Positions 1 to 10,921 of a DNA stretch of 64,000 bases are shown here, piece by piece (within the stretch, counting starts at the first letter, position 1; each line of letters begins with the position of its first letter). The translations under genes were made by a program, and so were the position numbers. Origin of the DNA: Amoebidium appalachense. Taxonomy: Eukaryota; Ichthyosporea. The stretch is taken from positions 372,001 to 436,000 of the forward strand of contig CAVNZM010000010.1 of NCBI GenBank assembly GCA_963693365.1. The letters run 5' to 3'. A model generated the notes under the pieces. That model was not told where the DNA came from, searched no databases, and saw only the letters and a list, made by a program, of their open reading frames with translations.

Positions 1-418
1 GGTATGTGCTTTTTGGCTACGAGAGCCAATCACATACGGTTCACGGTTCTGTCCCATGGCTATCACGGTTCCAATAAACCTAGTGAGCCAATCGGGTGAC
101 AGTATTGATTATCGATGCATTCCACAGTCATACCTCACGGCTACTTGCATATTTTCCCATGATAAAACTATAACTTAACGCTCATGGTTCCTCTACTACG
201 TGTCGGTCCCATGTGGCTATTATATCTGTTTTCCCATGAATAATCCTGCAAGTTGCACGTGCACATATGTTTAACTCCATGCTCATGCGCACAAGACTGG
301 GGGGGACATGCATACTGGCCTACCTAAGATCAAACACAGTGGTATATATACATGTACACGTGTGCGTATATCTCAACCTGTGTACATCCATACTAGATAT
401 CCGGTATAATATACCACA
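1..418 (-). repeat. 3' LTR of the outer chromovirus (partial)
   Basis: Positions 1-418 match 14170-14590 almost base for base, apart from a few small indels near 110 and 140. The match stops after ATACCACA in both copies. This sets the outer LTR boundary, written TG...CA. Two AGCCAAT motifs lie in the copy. Confidence 0.93.
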
Positions 419-434
419 CGCCCCACCGTAAAAA
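419..434 (-). other. candidate polypurine tract of the outer chromovirus
   Basis: Read on the minus strand, a G-rich stretch ending GGTGGGGCG lies directly before the 3' LTR start TGTGG. This is where plus-strand priming occurs in LTR elements. It is less pure than the tracts of the two nested elements. Confidence 0.5.
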
Positions 435-458
435 GAAGTATGTCGTCCTCGACATACG

Positions 459-2132
459 TCACCATGCTCCACACAATGAGTCAATGTATCCGTGGAACGA
501 TGCAAGGTCACCTCTGCGTTGGTGGAACTCTCGGATCTTGTCCGGGCAGGCTAAGTCTTTCTCACACTCCCAAGAGGTGAATGAATCATCTTTGCCTGCC
601 CACTTGATCTGGTACCACTTGTAAGGGGTGGATTGCTTGCGCCGTTTCTGAATTCTTACGTCAAGCACCTTTTCCACCACCCACTCGTCCGGCAGAACCT
701 TGTTGAAGTTGTGACTATCGCCCGTGTCCGGGAGGTGAGAGAGATCTTGAGGCCGAATTCTATTTTGCTCACTCAATTCAAGCTGAATATCGTCCACGTG
801 CCACTTAGATTTCTTCATAGTTGCTAAGCTTCGGATCTCGTACGTGACCGGGCCGACCCTTTTGACGATTTCGTAACCCGTAATCCACCGTACATCCCAG
901 GCACCGATATTTTTGGCTTGATTCCGAACACGTATCCGTGCACCCTTCTTAAATTCACGAGCCACCGAGGGGCCTGGGGGCTCTCGTACGGCACGTTGCT
1001 GGACCACAGCACGGAGCAGAGGCAGACGGGCTAGTAACTCTCGCCGGTATGCCTTCCACTCTGGGTCCTTGAGTGCCGGGTGGTTACTGCTAAGAAGGGC
1101 AACGTCAGGGAATTGTGTTGCTTCTTGCCCGTACACAAGATAATACGGTGTACATTGCAAAATTTTGTGTGTTGTTGTGTTGTATGCATGTGTAACCACC
1201 GGCAACAGAGTGTCCCAATTAGTGTGCTCATAATTAACGTACTTTGAGAGTGCATTATTAATAAATCTATGAGACCGTTCATTGGAACCGTTGCTTTGTG
1301 GGTGATATGCAGAGGTGCTCACTTGTGCAATATTTGCTATACGGCAAATCTCAATAATTAGCTCATTGAGAAATTCTGATCCTTGATCACTCAAGAGTGT
1401 ACGAGGGGGGCCGTGTATATAGCAAATTACATTCATGAGTGCATGTGCAACATTAACGGCATGCTTAGATTGGATGGGCACAGTGATTAAATACTTCGTT
1501 GCCATATCCATAAACACACAAATGAAAGTATTACCATTTTTCGTTTCTGTGAACGGACCCATAAGGTCAACAGAAACACGAGAGAACATTTTTAAATTTT
1601 CGTATCTCTGTTCAAATGGCCTACTTCTCAAGTGTGGGTTATCGTTACGGCCTTGGCACTCAGGCTGTGTGCAGGCATTCACATAAGCAGTGATATCTTT
1701 GTGCATGCGTGGCCAATAATAATTGTATAATCTTTCGTAAGTTCGTTCAATGCCAGTATGAGCCCCCCCGTCGTGCACACTTCTTAATAAATCAGCACGA
1801 AGGATTTCGGGCACATACAGGCAACGACGACCATCCTTAGCCACATGATAAAGCACGTCATCCTCTATCACACACATTTGTGCTATTTTCTTAACCTTTT
1901 TGTATCCGAAATACTCAAGATTAAGACCGTGTGCAGCTCGTTCCCCCCCTGCCTGCCATTCTCGTTTGGCCTCGGCTTCGAGGGAGGCAAGCCACCGTAG
2001 CCACGTGATTATATCCTTACACATTTTGTCCCCCCCTGTGCCATCATAATTGCTTCCTTCTGATAGCCGGCACCACCGAGTGCAGAAAGGGAGGGCAGGC
2101 CGGCTTGACTGAGTGCAGAAATTTGTGCACAT
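459..2132 (-). CDS. integrase with C-terminal chromodomain (pol 3' part)
   Basis: The frame encodes the retroviral-type integrase of the outer chromovirus, which inserts the cDNA into the host genome. An HHCC zinc-binding region is visible (HDGGAHTG followed by the CTQPEC cysteines). The catalytic core then has VDLMGPF, SDQGSEF and SNERSH, which supply the D,D,E triad. A chromodomain follows, with YKWYQIKWAGKDDSFTSWE. In chromoviruses this domain is thought to steer integration to marked chromatin. The N-terminal approximately 30 codons overlap a different frame at 2009-2308 that continues from RNase H. The switch falls near the C7 run at 2030-2036, so a one-base indel has probably split one original frame. 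The first Met is therefore not a real start. Confidence 0.93.
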   Translation of the reverse strand: MCTNFCTQSSRPALPFCTRWCRLSEGSNYDGTGGDKMCKDIITWLRWLASLEAEAKREWQAGGERAAHGLNLEYFGYKKVKKIAQMCVIEDDVLYHVAKDGRRCLYVPEILRADLLRSVHDGGAHTGIERTYERLYNYYWPRMHKDITAYVNACTQPECQGRNDNPHLRSRPFEQRYENLKMFSRVSVDLMGPFTETKNGNTFICVFMDMATKYLITVPIQSKHAVNVAHALMNVICYIHGPPRTLLSDQGSEFLNELIIEICRIANIAQVSTSAYHPQSNGSNERSHRFINNALSKYVNYEHTNWDTLLPVVTHAYNTTTHKILQCTPYYLVYGQEATQFPDVALLSSNHPALKDPEWKAYRRELLARLPLLRAVVQQRAVREPPGPSVAREFKKGARIRVRNQAKNIGAWDVRWITGYEIVKRVGPVTYEIRSLATMKKSKWHVDDIQLELSEQNRIRPQDLSHLPDTGDSHNFNKVLPDEWVVEKVLDVRIQKRRKQSTPYKWYQIKWAGKDDSFTSWECEKDLACPDKIREFHQRRGDLASFHGYIDSLCGAW

Positions 2133-2308
2133 TTCAAGCGGTCTGGATCGAAAATGTGTGTGAATTCGAGTGCATCACCCCAATCAACAAACACTTCTGC
2201 TGGTTTCGAGCTAAGCTCGGATAAATCTGCTGTGAGAACCTCTTGTAATTCCTTTTTCACATCCCACCTTTCCAGTGGTATGTTTTCGTTCTCATGCAGA
2301 ATATATCC
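2009..2308 (-). pseudogene. pol segment joining RNase H to integrase
   Basis: This open frame continues the RNase H reading from 5808 once the nested element 2309-5802 and one copy of its target duplication are set aside. It has no catalytic motif and serves as the RNase H to integrase linker. It runs out of frame at the G run near 2035, where the integrase frame takes over. Confidence 0.8.
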
Positions 2309-2912
2309 TGTCATGTGCTGAGCTGATTCGTATTAGTTTGCTTCTATATTTCGTGTTTTGGTGAGTGAATTTCGGGGGTTTTCTTGCATAGTGATGCCGG
2401 GGTCTAAGTGGGGTATTAGGAGATTAATCAGTGGTATGGGGAGAACCTGATGCAGCGGCGGCTGATTGTTTGGTGCGCGCGTGCATGCCCCATGCCTCTG
2501 CGTACTCTGCATGTTATATGTTGTATTGCTTCTTGCTGTGTGCTTGGCGAGACCCATGTTGCCTGCTCGCGTGTGTGTATGCTTATATGTATTGTGAGTA
2601 AAGGTGTGTACGTGTTGTAGTGCTGTAGGGGTGTCTCAGGTGGCGGTAGCCAATGGTGTGGAGTGCGTGTAGTCTGTGGGGGAGGGAGTGTTGTGATTGG
2701 CTGAATGTCACTGTGGTATTTGTCTGGCCAGTGGGCCGCGTGTCTGTGAAGTGTCTCGCGGGGTCGCGGGCTTTTCGAAGTTCTTCTCAGGACTCGTTTA
2801 CTCGCTTCCCACCCAACTCAAAGAAAAGTTTATACGTATACACGGTTTCGAGCCCCTTTAAGCGTGCAGATAGTTAGAGTAGTTTGTATACACACTGTTT
2901 GTTGCCACGACA
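2309..2912 (+). repeat. 5' LTR of the Gag-only element
   Basis: 604 bp, TG...CA, with short terminal inverted repeats TGTC/GACA. It contains AGCCAATGG and GATTGGC motifs, candidate CCAAT boxes in U3. It is nearly identical to 5211-5802. Confidence 0.95.
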
Positions 2913-2924
2913 AGCTACACCCCC
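2913..2924 (+). other. primer-binding site matching a tRNA 5' end
   Basis: The bases directly after the 5' LTR read AGCTACACCCCC. This is the reverse complement of GGGGGTGTAGCT, the start of many alanine-type tRNAs. No TGG of a normal 3'-CCA priming site is present. The same 12 bases occur next to the outer chromovirus 5' LTR. Confidence 0.6.
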
Positions 2925-3029
2925 TTTCTCTGCAGTTTTTTGCAGGGAGGGGGCACACGCACTGTTAGTCCTTCTGGGCTGTTGCTTTCACCCCTAGTTT
3001 TTTTTTTTTTCTCTTCACGCCTAGCGGTT

Positions 3030-4252
3030 ATGAGTGGCTTTGACTTAGGACTTTTTCGACAGTTAGAGGTAGAAGAAACATACGCACACACAGGCCTACA
3101 GCTAGCAACAGTTGGCTTAGGCAACATGAGCAGTAGGACTAGTATCACAGGGGACTTAGTCCTCGCTCAGGACCTCGCCCTCCCTAGGTGGCTTAGCAAG
3201 CTCAGGGCTGTTTGCCCAGCAGAGGCCACTGAGGGGAAGGACGTCCAAACCCCTCGAAGGATGGCCACACTCATCATGAACACTGTGGGCTCCTCAATGC
3301 TGGAGTTCCAGAAAGTGCTTGAAAGCACACAACTGCCTACCGACGAGCCGTCTGTGCGCACAGTTGCGTACGCCCGCACAGTGGCGGGTGGAGCCCGCAA
3401 CCCGGCCGCACTCCAGCTGGCCGCCCGCTACGAAGCGGCCAACGCACAGGTGCCTCTTGTTACAGGCGGCTCCGGGGACGTGGTTGAGGTTTTGCGCCCC
3501 GAGAATGAGCTTGAGTGGCTTGACAGGGCGGTGGCCAAGTACCTGGACGACGGACGACGACGGGAGTTTGACGCTGATCTCAGACAAGCTAAGTTTACTT
3601 ACCCCCCCCTCACCATGTCTGTGACCGAAGCTAGAACCCACTTTGAGCTGTTCGAAGAAAATTTTCGTGCTCTTGTGTTTCTTGCTGGGTTGGAGAATGA
3701 TGCTCATGGAAAGTTTCATGCTGCGCGCTCTCTGTTTGTAGATAGCAGTCAGTTTGGTGAGCTGTTTGCTCAGCATGAAGAGCAAGCATGAGGTAGACTT
3801 GGCGTGGAGGGCGGTGAAGAGGCGGTTTTTAGCGCAGTTTGAGAGTAAGCTGGCTATGAGGGATAAGCATGCTGCTGAGGTTATGGAGGTAAAGCATGGG
3901 GCTGGGCAGGACACGCCTACACTCACTGCTCTCTTGAAGCAGGTGGCTGTGCTCACCAAGCGTCTGGAGGAGAAGGACCAGGGAGGGGGACCGGTACAGA
4001 GGAGACAGGTACCGGGACCGTGAGAGGGAGGAGGGCAGAGGCCTCAGAGGGGACCGGCGGCGGTCACCCTCCCCACGGCGCTACCAGCCCTACCAGCCAC
4101 GGCCACAGCGGGATGATGGGCCAGGCTGGCGTCGTCGGGCGGGACAGCAAGAGCCGGCGCCGGACTCTTTCCCAGGCACCTGCGACAACTGCAAGGAGCG
4201 GGGGCACACATACGCGTGGTGCAAACAGCCCCGTCGTGGGGGACGTCGGTGA
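3030..4252 (+). pseudogene. Gag with CCHC zinc knuckle, frameshifted
   Basis: The first frame runs from the Met at 3030 to a stop at 3791 and gives a helical Gag-like body. The reading then continues one frame over from about 3774 to 4022, with a coiled-coil-like stretch. It moves to a third frame through an Arg-rich segment to a stop at 4250-4252. That last part holds CDNCKERGHTYAWC, a perfect CX2CX4HX4C nucleic-acid-binding knuckle at about 4181-4222. The second switch lies in a G-rich run near 3985. The order body, basic region, knuckle is typical of LTR-element Gag. Two shifts may mean decay, programmed frameshifting or sequence errors. The open frame upstream of 3030 back to 2940 has no other Met and is not favoured. 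Confidence 0.8.
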
Positions 4253-5199
4253 CCGTGTTGCAGGTATGAAGGTTTTATTAGGGGGTAGGCCGTCTCTTGG
4301 GTTGTTCAAGTTGTTGTTGTATGGGAGTTGTGTGGTGTGTTTTTTTCGCTGAGTTTTCTACTGGTGCCTGGCGTTTTCGACGTGTGTATGAGTCCTGTGT
4401 TGGCGACGTGTCTGGTTAGGGTCAGTGGAATAGAAAGTCCTGCTGCTGTCTGGGAGCTCGGCCCTCTGACGAGGGGGCTGGGGGGGGGGGTCGAAGTGTA
4501 GTCATGGCAGTGGCAGGCCCCCACTGTTGTGAACCCCCGTCGTCAAAGGGCCTGGTGCTGAGGCCCCTTGGAGTGGCTGCCCTGGGCCTGGTGTTGAGGC
4601 CCTTTGGAGTGGCTGCCCGTAGTGTTGTTGAGTAGTGTTGTGGTGCCCAGTGCAGCAGTAGGCCTTAGACACACCGCTGTGTAGGGCACGGTTGGGGCGG
4701 AGGCATTCCCAAACCACCGGGACCTACGTAGTAGGAGTCTTTGTCGGGTAGAGGAATGGCCAGCAAGAGAGTCTGGAGGTGTACGTCACATGAGTCTGGA
4801 GGTGTTCGTCATGGCATGTTTGGACAATGTGTTAGGAATTCTTTGTGGATGGGGCATGCTGAGTGTGGTTGTATGGATGGTGTCTGTTATCATGTCTGTT
4901 GCTATGTTCCACTCGATATAACATTGTGCCAGGGGCATGGGGTTTTGGGTGCAGGTTGTGGACGGGGGCAGAGGTGCATCTACAGGGCAACGTCAGTGGC
5001 GGTTCATAATTATCCTTGTTTTGGGGTTGGGTTGGGTATTAACCATGGTGGGGTGGTGTGTGGATGCATGTATATGTTTTATGTTATATGTTAAATGTTG
5101 CTTCCTGCATGGGTAGCGGTAGTTGTAGTCGCTCAGCACATAACTTTATTTTGTTTTTAGGTAGTTTTTACTGAGGTGGAACTCAGTTATTTTCTGTGC
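4253..5199 (+). other. non-coding 3' interior of the Gag-only element
   Basis: There is no convincing frame here. A direct repeat of about 37 bp (units containing GGAGTGGCTGCCC) lies at about 4540-4620. The segment leads into the polypurine tract. Confidence 0.6.
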
Positions 5200-5210
5200 G
5201 AGGGGGGAGT
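5200..5210 (+). other. polypurine tract of the Gag-only element
   Basis: GAGGGGGGAGT lies immediately before the 3' LTR start TGTCATG at 5211. This is the expected position for plus-strand priming. Confidence 0.85.
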
Positions 5211-5802
5211 TGTCATGTGCTGAGCTGATTCGTATTAGTTTGCTTCTATATTTCGTGTTTTGGTGAGTGAATTTCGGGGGTTTTCTTGCATAGTGATGCC
5301 GGGGTCTAAGTGGGGTATTAGGAGATTAATCAGTGGTATGGGGAGAACCTGATGCAGCGGCGGCTGATTGTTTGGTGCGCGCGTGCATGCCCCATGCCTC
5401 TGCGTACTCTGCATGTTATATGTTGTATTGCTTCTTGCTGTGTGCTTGGCGAGACCCATGTTGCCTGCTCGCGTGTGTGTATGCTTATATGTATTGTGAG
5501 TAAAGGTGTGTACGTGTTGTAGTGCTGTAGGGGTGTCTCAGGTGGCGGTAGCCAATGGTGTGGAGTGCGTGTAGTCTGTGGGGGAGGGAGTGTTGTGATT
5601 GGCTGAATGTCACTGTGGTATTTGTCTGGCCATCTGTGAAGTGTCTCGCGGGGTCGCGGGCTTTTCGAAGTTCTTCTCAGGACTCGTTTACTCGCTTCCC
5701 ACCCAACTCAAAGAAAAGTTTATACGTATACACGGTTTCGAGCCCCTTTAAGCGTGCAGATAGTTAGAGTAGTTTGTATACACACTGTTTGTTGCCACGA
5801 CA
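5211..5802 (+). repeat. 3' LTR of the Gag-only element
   Basis: 592 bp, identical to the left LTR in most positions, lacking 12 bp present at about 2731-2742. It is followed by the target duplication TATCC. Confidence 0.95.
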
Positions 5803-5807
5803 TATCC

Positions 5808-7205
5808 TATACGGCTTAACCCATCAGCATCGTGCATGGTAGGGCCAGGACGGTAGTATAGATCGAAATCATACTCCTGCATTTCCAAAGCCCACCGTTG
5901 CATCCGTTCGTTTGCTATCCGTTTGACACCTTTAAGAGAAAGACAGGGCTTATGGTCACTTTCCACAATAGTATTCACTCGACCATACACGTACACCCTA
6001 AACTCTTTCAGTGCCCAATAGATTGCATGCGTTTCTCGTTCGATGTTGCTCCACCTACGTTCGGTAGGTTGAAACATCCGGGAGGCATATGCCACCGTGC
6101 GGAACTTGCCATCTTTTTGTTTTTGATACAGGCAAGCCCCTTCCGAGAACCGACTAGCATCACAACGAATAAGAAACTGACCCCCCGTGGGGGAAAGATC
6201 GGGCAGGGCAAGCACTTCCTCCGATAACGCCGATTTTAAATCTTTAAACGAGCGATCTAATTCGTCCGTCCATTTTAACCGTCGGTGTTTTTCTCCGTAA
6301 CACTCGGCATTCATGGGTCGGGCTCGCTCTGCATAATTTAAAATGTGACGGCGGAGATAGGAAGTAATACCCAGAAAACACCGGAGTTGGTGTAGTGTGT
6401 TTGGTACCGGCCAATCTTTCACTGCCTGAACCTTTTTCGGGTCGGGCCGAATGCCATTCACACCTACAATCCAACCCAAAAACGGTATTTCCGTTAGCCC
6501 AATGTATGTCTTTGCCCCATCGAGCTTAACACCATATTCACCGAGACGGGTGAAAAGTCGGTCAAGCTTCTGTAATAATTCTTTTTCGGTGTGTGCACCC
6601 ACAGCTAAATCATCGGCATATATCACCACGTCATCGGCCAGGGGGGCCAAAATCTGTGTCATGATAGATGCTAGCTGGGACGGGGAAGTACTGAGCCCCT
6701 GTGGTGCCACACAATAACGATACTGCACACCAGCCACAGAAAATCCTGTTTTTTCACGTGACTCAGCGTCTAGCAGTATTTGGTAAAAGGCACCCGACAT
6801 ATCAGCTTTACAGAAATACTTATACCCAGCCAACTTCTCTATTTGTTGTTGCAAGTTGGGCATGGGCCAGGCAGATTTTCGAATTTGCTTGTTAAGAGCA
6901 CGAAAATCAGTCAGCAGACGGTATTTTCCGTTTGGTTTTCGTATTACGAAGGTGGGTGAATTATACTGGCTGTGTGCTTGTTCCATCTGCCCTCTACGAC
7001 ACATATCCTCCACGATCTCCTTTGCAGCCTGCTCTTTCACTTGTTCCAACCTCCACTGTTTTAATCGAATCGGTGGGTTATCTCCCGTGTCTATGTGCAT
7101 GGTGAATCCTTTAATCTGAGGAAATTCGTCGGGGTCCGTAGTGATGAAGCAACGAGAGTGTGCTTCTAATAGTTTCTTTACCTCCGGAAGCATACTCTGA
7201 GGCAC
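5808..7205 (-). CDS. reverse transcriptase and RNase H (pol middle)
   Basis: This frame encodes the Ty3/gypsy polymerase. It copies element RNA into cDNA and then degrades the RNA strand. Visible reverse transcriptase motifs are LLTDFRALN, the PQGLSTSP region and the catalytic YADD box. The connection segment GIRPDPKKVQAVKDWP follows, then RNase H with FLIRCDASRF, IERETHAIYWAL and VESDHKP. The end reads DADGLSRIG, typical of the gypsy RNase H terminus, and is cut at 5808 by the nested Gag-only element. The continuation lies at 2308 and below. The upstream protease side overlaps another frame at about 7180-7290, separated by a shift in a run of nine G. The listed first Met is internal to pol. 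Confidence 0.95.
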
Positions 7206-7944
7206 CCTATTCCAATCAAAACCGTGGGGAGCCTGGCCGGCATCGTGTGCACCCCCACCCGAAATTTCCGAAATTTTCCGCGGGGGGGGGGGTTTTCATG
7301 ATCAACGGCACACATTGATTGGTCGATCGGTGAGTGTATCGGACCGCCTCGTGTCCCACTCACATGCCCTTCGTGCCCACACATGTTATCGGTAGGCACC
7401 CGGCCCGGTGGCACGGCCGGAGGTGAATTGGGTAGGCAACCTTCTCCACCCCCCGTTGCCCACCTGATGCACTGCGCTATTGCACCAACGACGGTTTGTG
7501 TACGACTGGGGTGGGGTTCGGCTTGCAAAACACTCAGTTCGTGTATGTACTCATGTCGGCTCGTAGGAACGAAATGGCCGATGGTACCGAACACGCTCAA
7601 ATCCGGACCCACACCATTTTCGCACACAACAGCAATAGATTTATCCACACTAATTTCACAGATGGTGGGGGGGGACTTATCTCGAAATTCACGAGTAGGC
7701 TCGAAGATACCGAGGGTGCCAGCAGCAGCAGCAGCAGCAGTCACCTGCACCGTTGCACGTAATACACATCCAAAGCCTGATTTGACGGTGGTGTCGTGCT
7801 TGACGGTAACAGGACACATTGTGTAGGGGGTGTGCAAAGATGACGTCGGCACCACCATCCCCGACACCAGTGTTAGTGAGTGTGCTTGATGATTAGTGGT
7901 GGCAATGTGTTTGTTGGCAAAATCGTTCCCAATAATCATGTCAT
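7178..7944 (-). pseudogene. pol segment between protease and reverse transcriptase
   Basis: The frame opens with IIGNDFANKH, the C-terminal part of a retropepsin fold. It continues the protease frame that ends at 11504 once the nested element 7945-11498 is set aside. A short run of alanine codons (GCT/GCA repeats near 7722) and a low-complexity linker follow. It loses frame at the C/G run near 7280-7290, where the reverse transcriptase frame takes over. Confidence 0.8.
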
Positions 7945-8424
7945 TGTAAACAGTTGGACTAGTTAGGATAAGGCAGAGTACAACTGAATCAAAATAAAGA
8001 CAGAGAACGGGTAGAAAGGCACACGTGGCCAGGTTGCTTTTACTATGGGCCGACTCAGTCTGTCTCAGACTTCACTGATGTGATCCCCGTACTGGGACGG
8101 CTTTGTTATATAGCCCCCAGGTTTCGGATCAAGGCCCAGGATTGGTTCATCCGCGGCCAGCGCGGGTGGCAACATGCCATTCGTGATTCTGGTGCGGTCC
8201 GAGCCAGTCAGACCTTTGTCCTATTTATGCAAACCTCTTATTGGTTCACTTCGTTTATGTGGTATGCAGCTGAAGAACCATATATGGTTCAATTCTTAGG
8301 TCAGAGTGAGTCCTATTGGTGCGGACATAATATTTATGTGATATTCATGACAAAGCACGAATCGTGTGCTAGTAGATCACATTCTTTAGTAAACATGTAC
8401 AGTTCATGTGTACAGTTGTTTACA
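7945..8424 (-). repeat. 3' LTR of the LARD-like element
   Basis: 480 bp, TGTAAAC...GTTTACA, matching 11019-11498 base for base as far as I can follow. Confidence 0.96.
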
Positions 8425-8435
8425 CTCCCCCCCTT
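8425..8435 (-). other. polypurine tract of the LARD-like element
   Basis: The minus strand reads AAGGGGGGGAG directly before the LTR start TGTAAAC. Confidence 0.85.
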
Positions 8436-9673
8436 GTCGGGAGCCTGGTGGTGTCGTTAGACAAGCAAACCACCAGGCTGAGAGGCGATAAACAACCTTC
8501 AGCGAGAATTCTTGTGTGTGCCGAGCTGCTGGACAGAACAGAGCAAGGACGGTGGAATAGAGTTGTGCACGTCTATGAGCACTTCTTCATTTGCCAAAAC
8601 GTAAATTCATGCAGCATTCTTCTGTGATTTCATTTTCGTGGCGAAGATTGTTGCAGAGTGTGCGTGCGAATAATTCGCTAAGCCTTCGTCTCTGTGCTTG
8701 GCTTTTCTGTAGAAGTAGTATTTTCCTTTTTGGGAATTTTTCCTTTTTAGGATACTCCCGCAGATTCGTTTTCAATTGCGAGTAATTTGGTTGTGTGGAT
8801 GAATGATCATACCAAACATTCGATAATGAATATAACTCGAGCCTTAGGTCACTTCGTAGCTCAGGTAGTGGTGGATAGCTTCAAGGCTTAGCCACTGCTC
8901 CTTATCCCGGTTCTACCATAAGACTGTAAGGCGAGTCACCATGGCCGGAAAAGCCGCTTCTTTCATGAACAAATAGCACTTCTTTCCTTTCAGCTTTAAC
9001 TCTGCATCATCGGAGCTGGGAAAAACATGAATAAAAATGCCCAAGTGTTCTTCGTTGGGCGACATAAAGAAATATATCACCCGTCAGAACCAGTAAAAGC
9101 CCGGTTCATAATTCATAAGAAGAGGGTAGGCAAAGCAAGCCTTCTTCAGAAAACACCTGCTTCCATTCGTGAGCAGTTTTCGTATCCCATTTGCCAGCCA
9201 TTTTCGTTGAGCAGGGGGATTCCAGGCATAATACATTCTTCTGGAGGCTTGGCCTAAAAAGAAAAGTCGTCGGAGTCGCCCTTTCTTTTGTAAGCAACTT
9301 CGTGAGCGCGCTTCGTGTTTTCATATCCTCCAGTGCAGGTCTGGATGGTGCCCCATCCTCTGCTTCATTTGTAGGTGGCCCTACTGTAGGTTCTGTTCGT
9401 TGTGTGGAATACCAAAACCATTCGTATTCGTGGAACTGCTTTGTGCTGTGCTTTCTTTCGTGTTGGTGTTCATGAAGTTACCCCGTTCACACACCCTACT
9501 TCTTACATACATTAGATGTAAGTAGCTGCCTGGTGAGTGTGTGGTTCGTGTTCGTGGCATTCTTCTGTTCCTTCGTGAGAAGAATATTCGTTTTAGCAGA
9601 GGTGCCCAATAAGGCAGCTTGTGGGGTTGTCTCCCGCATGTGCCCATTGGTGGGGTATGCACGTGCTAAATTG

Positions 9674-9991
9674 TTACAGTGTCATCATATTGCAAGGGAA
9701 TAACATGGTCACCTCCGTACCAGGGCCTAGTAGGTACACATGATGGTCCGATGTGTTAGTCAACAACACCTTGCATTCGTATTCGTATTTGTCTTCCACG
9801 TCACTTTCTTCAGTAGTGAAGGAGGGTATTCGTAATTCGAAACTGAAAGGCTTCCAGCCAAAATACTGACACTGTATGATGGGGTTGTGAGGGAGCGGTG
9901 CCCATACCACATTCTTTTGTTCTGGTGGGGGTGTGCCGGCAGCTAGTGCAAGGCTTGACAGTGTAATTGGTATGTTACACCGTATTGCCAC
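9674..9991 (-). CDS. small open frame of unknown function inside the LARD-like element
   Basis: The frame extends a few codons above 9991 to a stop and has no Met at its start. The product is about 110 residues with mixed composition and no low-complexity bias. It includes a beta-rich end reading LLGPGTEVTMLF. I do not recognise a family. It could be a remnant of Gag or of an accessory gene. No polymerase motif is present. Confidence 0.35.
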   Translation of the reverse strand: MAIRCNIPITLSSLALAAGTPPPEQKNVVWAPLPHNPIIQCQYFGWKPFSFELRIPSFTTEESDVEDKYEYECKVLLTNTSDHHVYLLGPGTEVTMLFPCNMMTL

Positions 9992-10499
9992 AGACGGGCA
10001 TTCACCTTAAAATTCGTACCCAACACCTTCTTTGTTTTTCACATGCATGAACAAAAGTTCTGCATCGACTTTATTACATGCCTTTTGTGCACCAAGAGTG
10101 CAAATTCGTTAGGGCGTGGCACCAGGAAGGGCCGCCATACATGAGTCAGGCATATGTTCGTAATGTGTTTAGGCATGCCAGCATACATTCATGCGCATGT
10201 TGTGCATCCTGGGCGCTAAACTATGGGGCATGCTGTATTCGAGAACAGCAAGGGATTCGAAGCATGCATGCAACACTACTTTCATAAGATCTTAGGTCCT
10301 ACATGCTATAGCAACAGCGACTATCTTCTTCGTTAAGTGCATTTGTGCTGAAAGTGGCCGTGCATCTGGCTTGCGAGTGTGGACGTGCATGCGGTGGCAT
10401 GGACACGATGGCAGTGTGCAATAGGGCAATGCACGCAAGGGCAACGGTTTTATTTTCTTCCTAACATAGAGGGGGCTGTGTGCATTGCAACCCAAGCAG

Positions 10500-10770
10500 T
10501 GTTGTGCATTCGTCCTTTCATTTTCGTATTTCCAGTTCATTTTGCTTTCGTTTTTCGTTTTTTGTCGTTTGATAACTTCGTTACTTCGTTTTGTTTTCGT
10601 GTTGCATTCATTTCGTATTTCCTCTATGCAATCGTTTGTCGTTAATTCTTTATTTCATTGCGTATTCGTGATGGTTCGTTTTTCGTTGGTTCATTGCTTC
10701 GTTAGCAATTCTTTATTCGTTTGTTCGTGTATTCGTTGTTTCGTTGTGTATTCGTTTTTCTTCACATTTT
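10500..10770. repeat. TTCGT-rich tract in the LARD-like element
   Basis: The pentamer TTCGT and close variants recur about every ten bases. The tract is unlike the flanking sequence and encodes only low-complexity Phe/Val/Ser frames. Confidence 0.6.
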
Positions 10771-10921
10771 TGATGTGTCGTAGCAAAAGAAGTTTTACAT
10801 GCTTTCAATTCTTTCCGTGTAGGTGGGCTGGCCACTTCAAACTTGTAGGTGTATATATTCTAAGCCGGACAAGGAAAGATGTGCCTATCATCGGGGTAAA
10901 AAGGATTGTGATCGGCCATGG

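Larger units (their letters stand above)
2309..5802 (+). mobile_element. Gag-only non-autonomous LTR retrotransposon nested in pol
   Basis: Two direct LTRs (2309-2912 and 5211-5802) start TGTCATG and end CACGACA. A 5-bp target duplication TATCC occurs at 2304-2308 and 5803-5807. A polypurine tract lies directly before the right LTR, which fixes plus-strand polarity. The interior carries only Gag with a zinc knuckle and no protease, polymerase or integrase, so movement would need proteins supplied in trans. The LTRs differ mainly by a 12-bp indel near 2731, which suggests a young insertion. The architecture resembles the terminal-repeat-with-Gag class described in plants. Confidence 0.93.

Noticed and set aside
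2333-2557. 74-residue frame repeated at 5235-5459
   Set aside because: Inside the two LTRs of the Gag-only element; no coding evidence.
8080-8460. 126-residue frame repeated at 11154-11525
   Set aside because: It lies wholly within the LTR of the LARD-like element and runs against element polarity.
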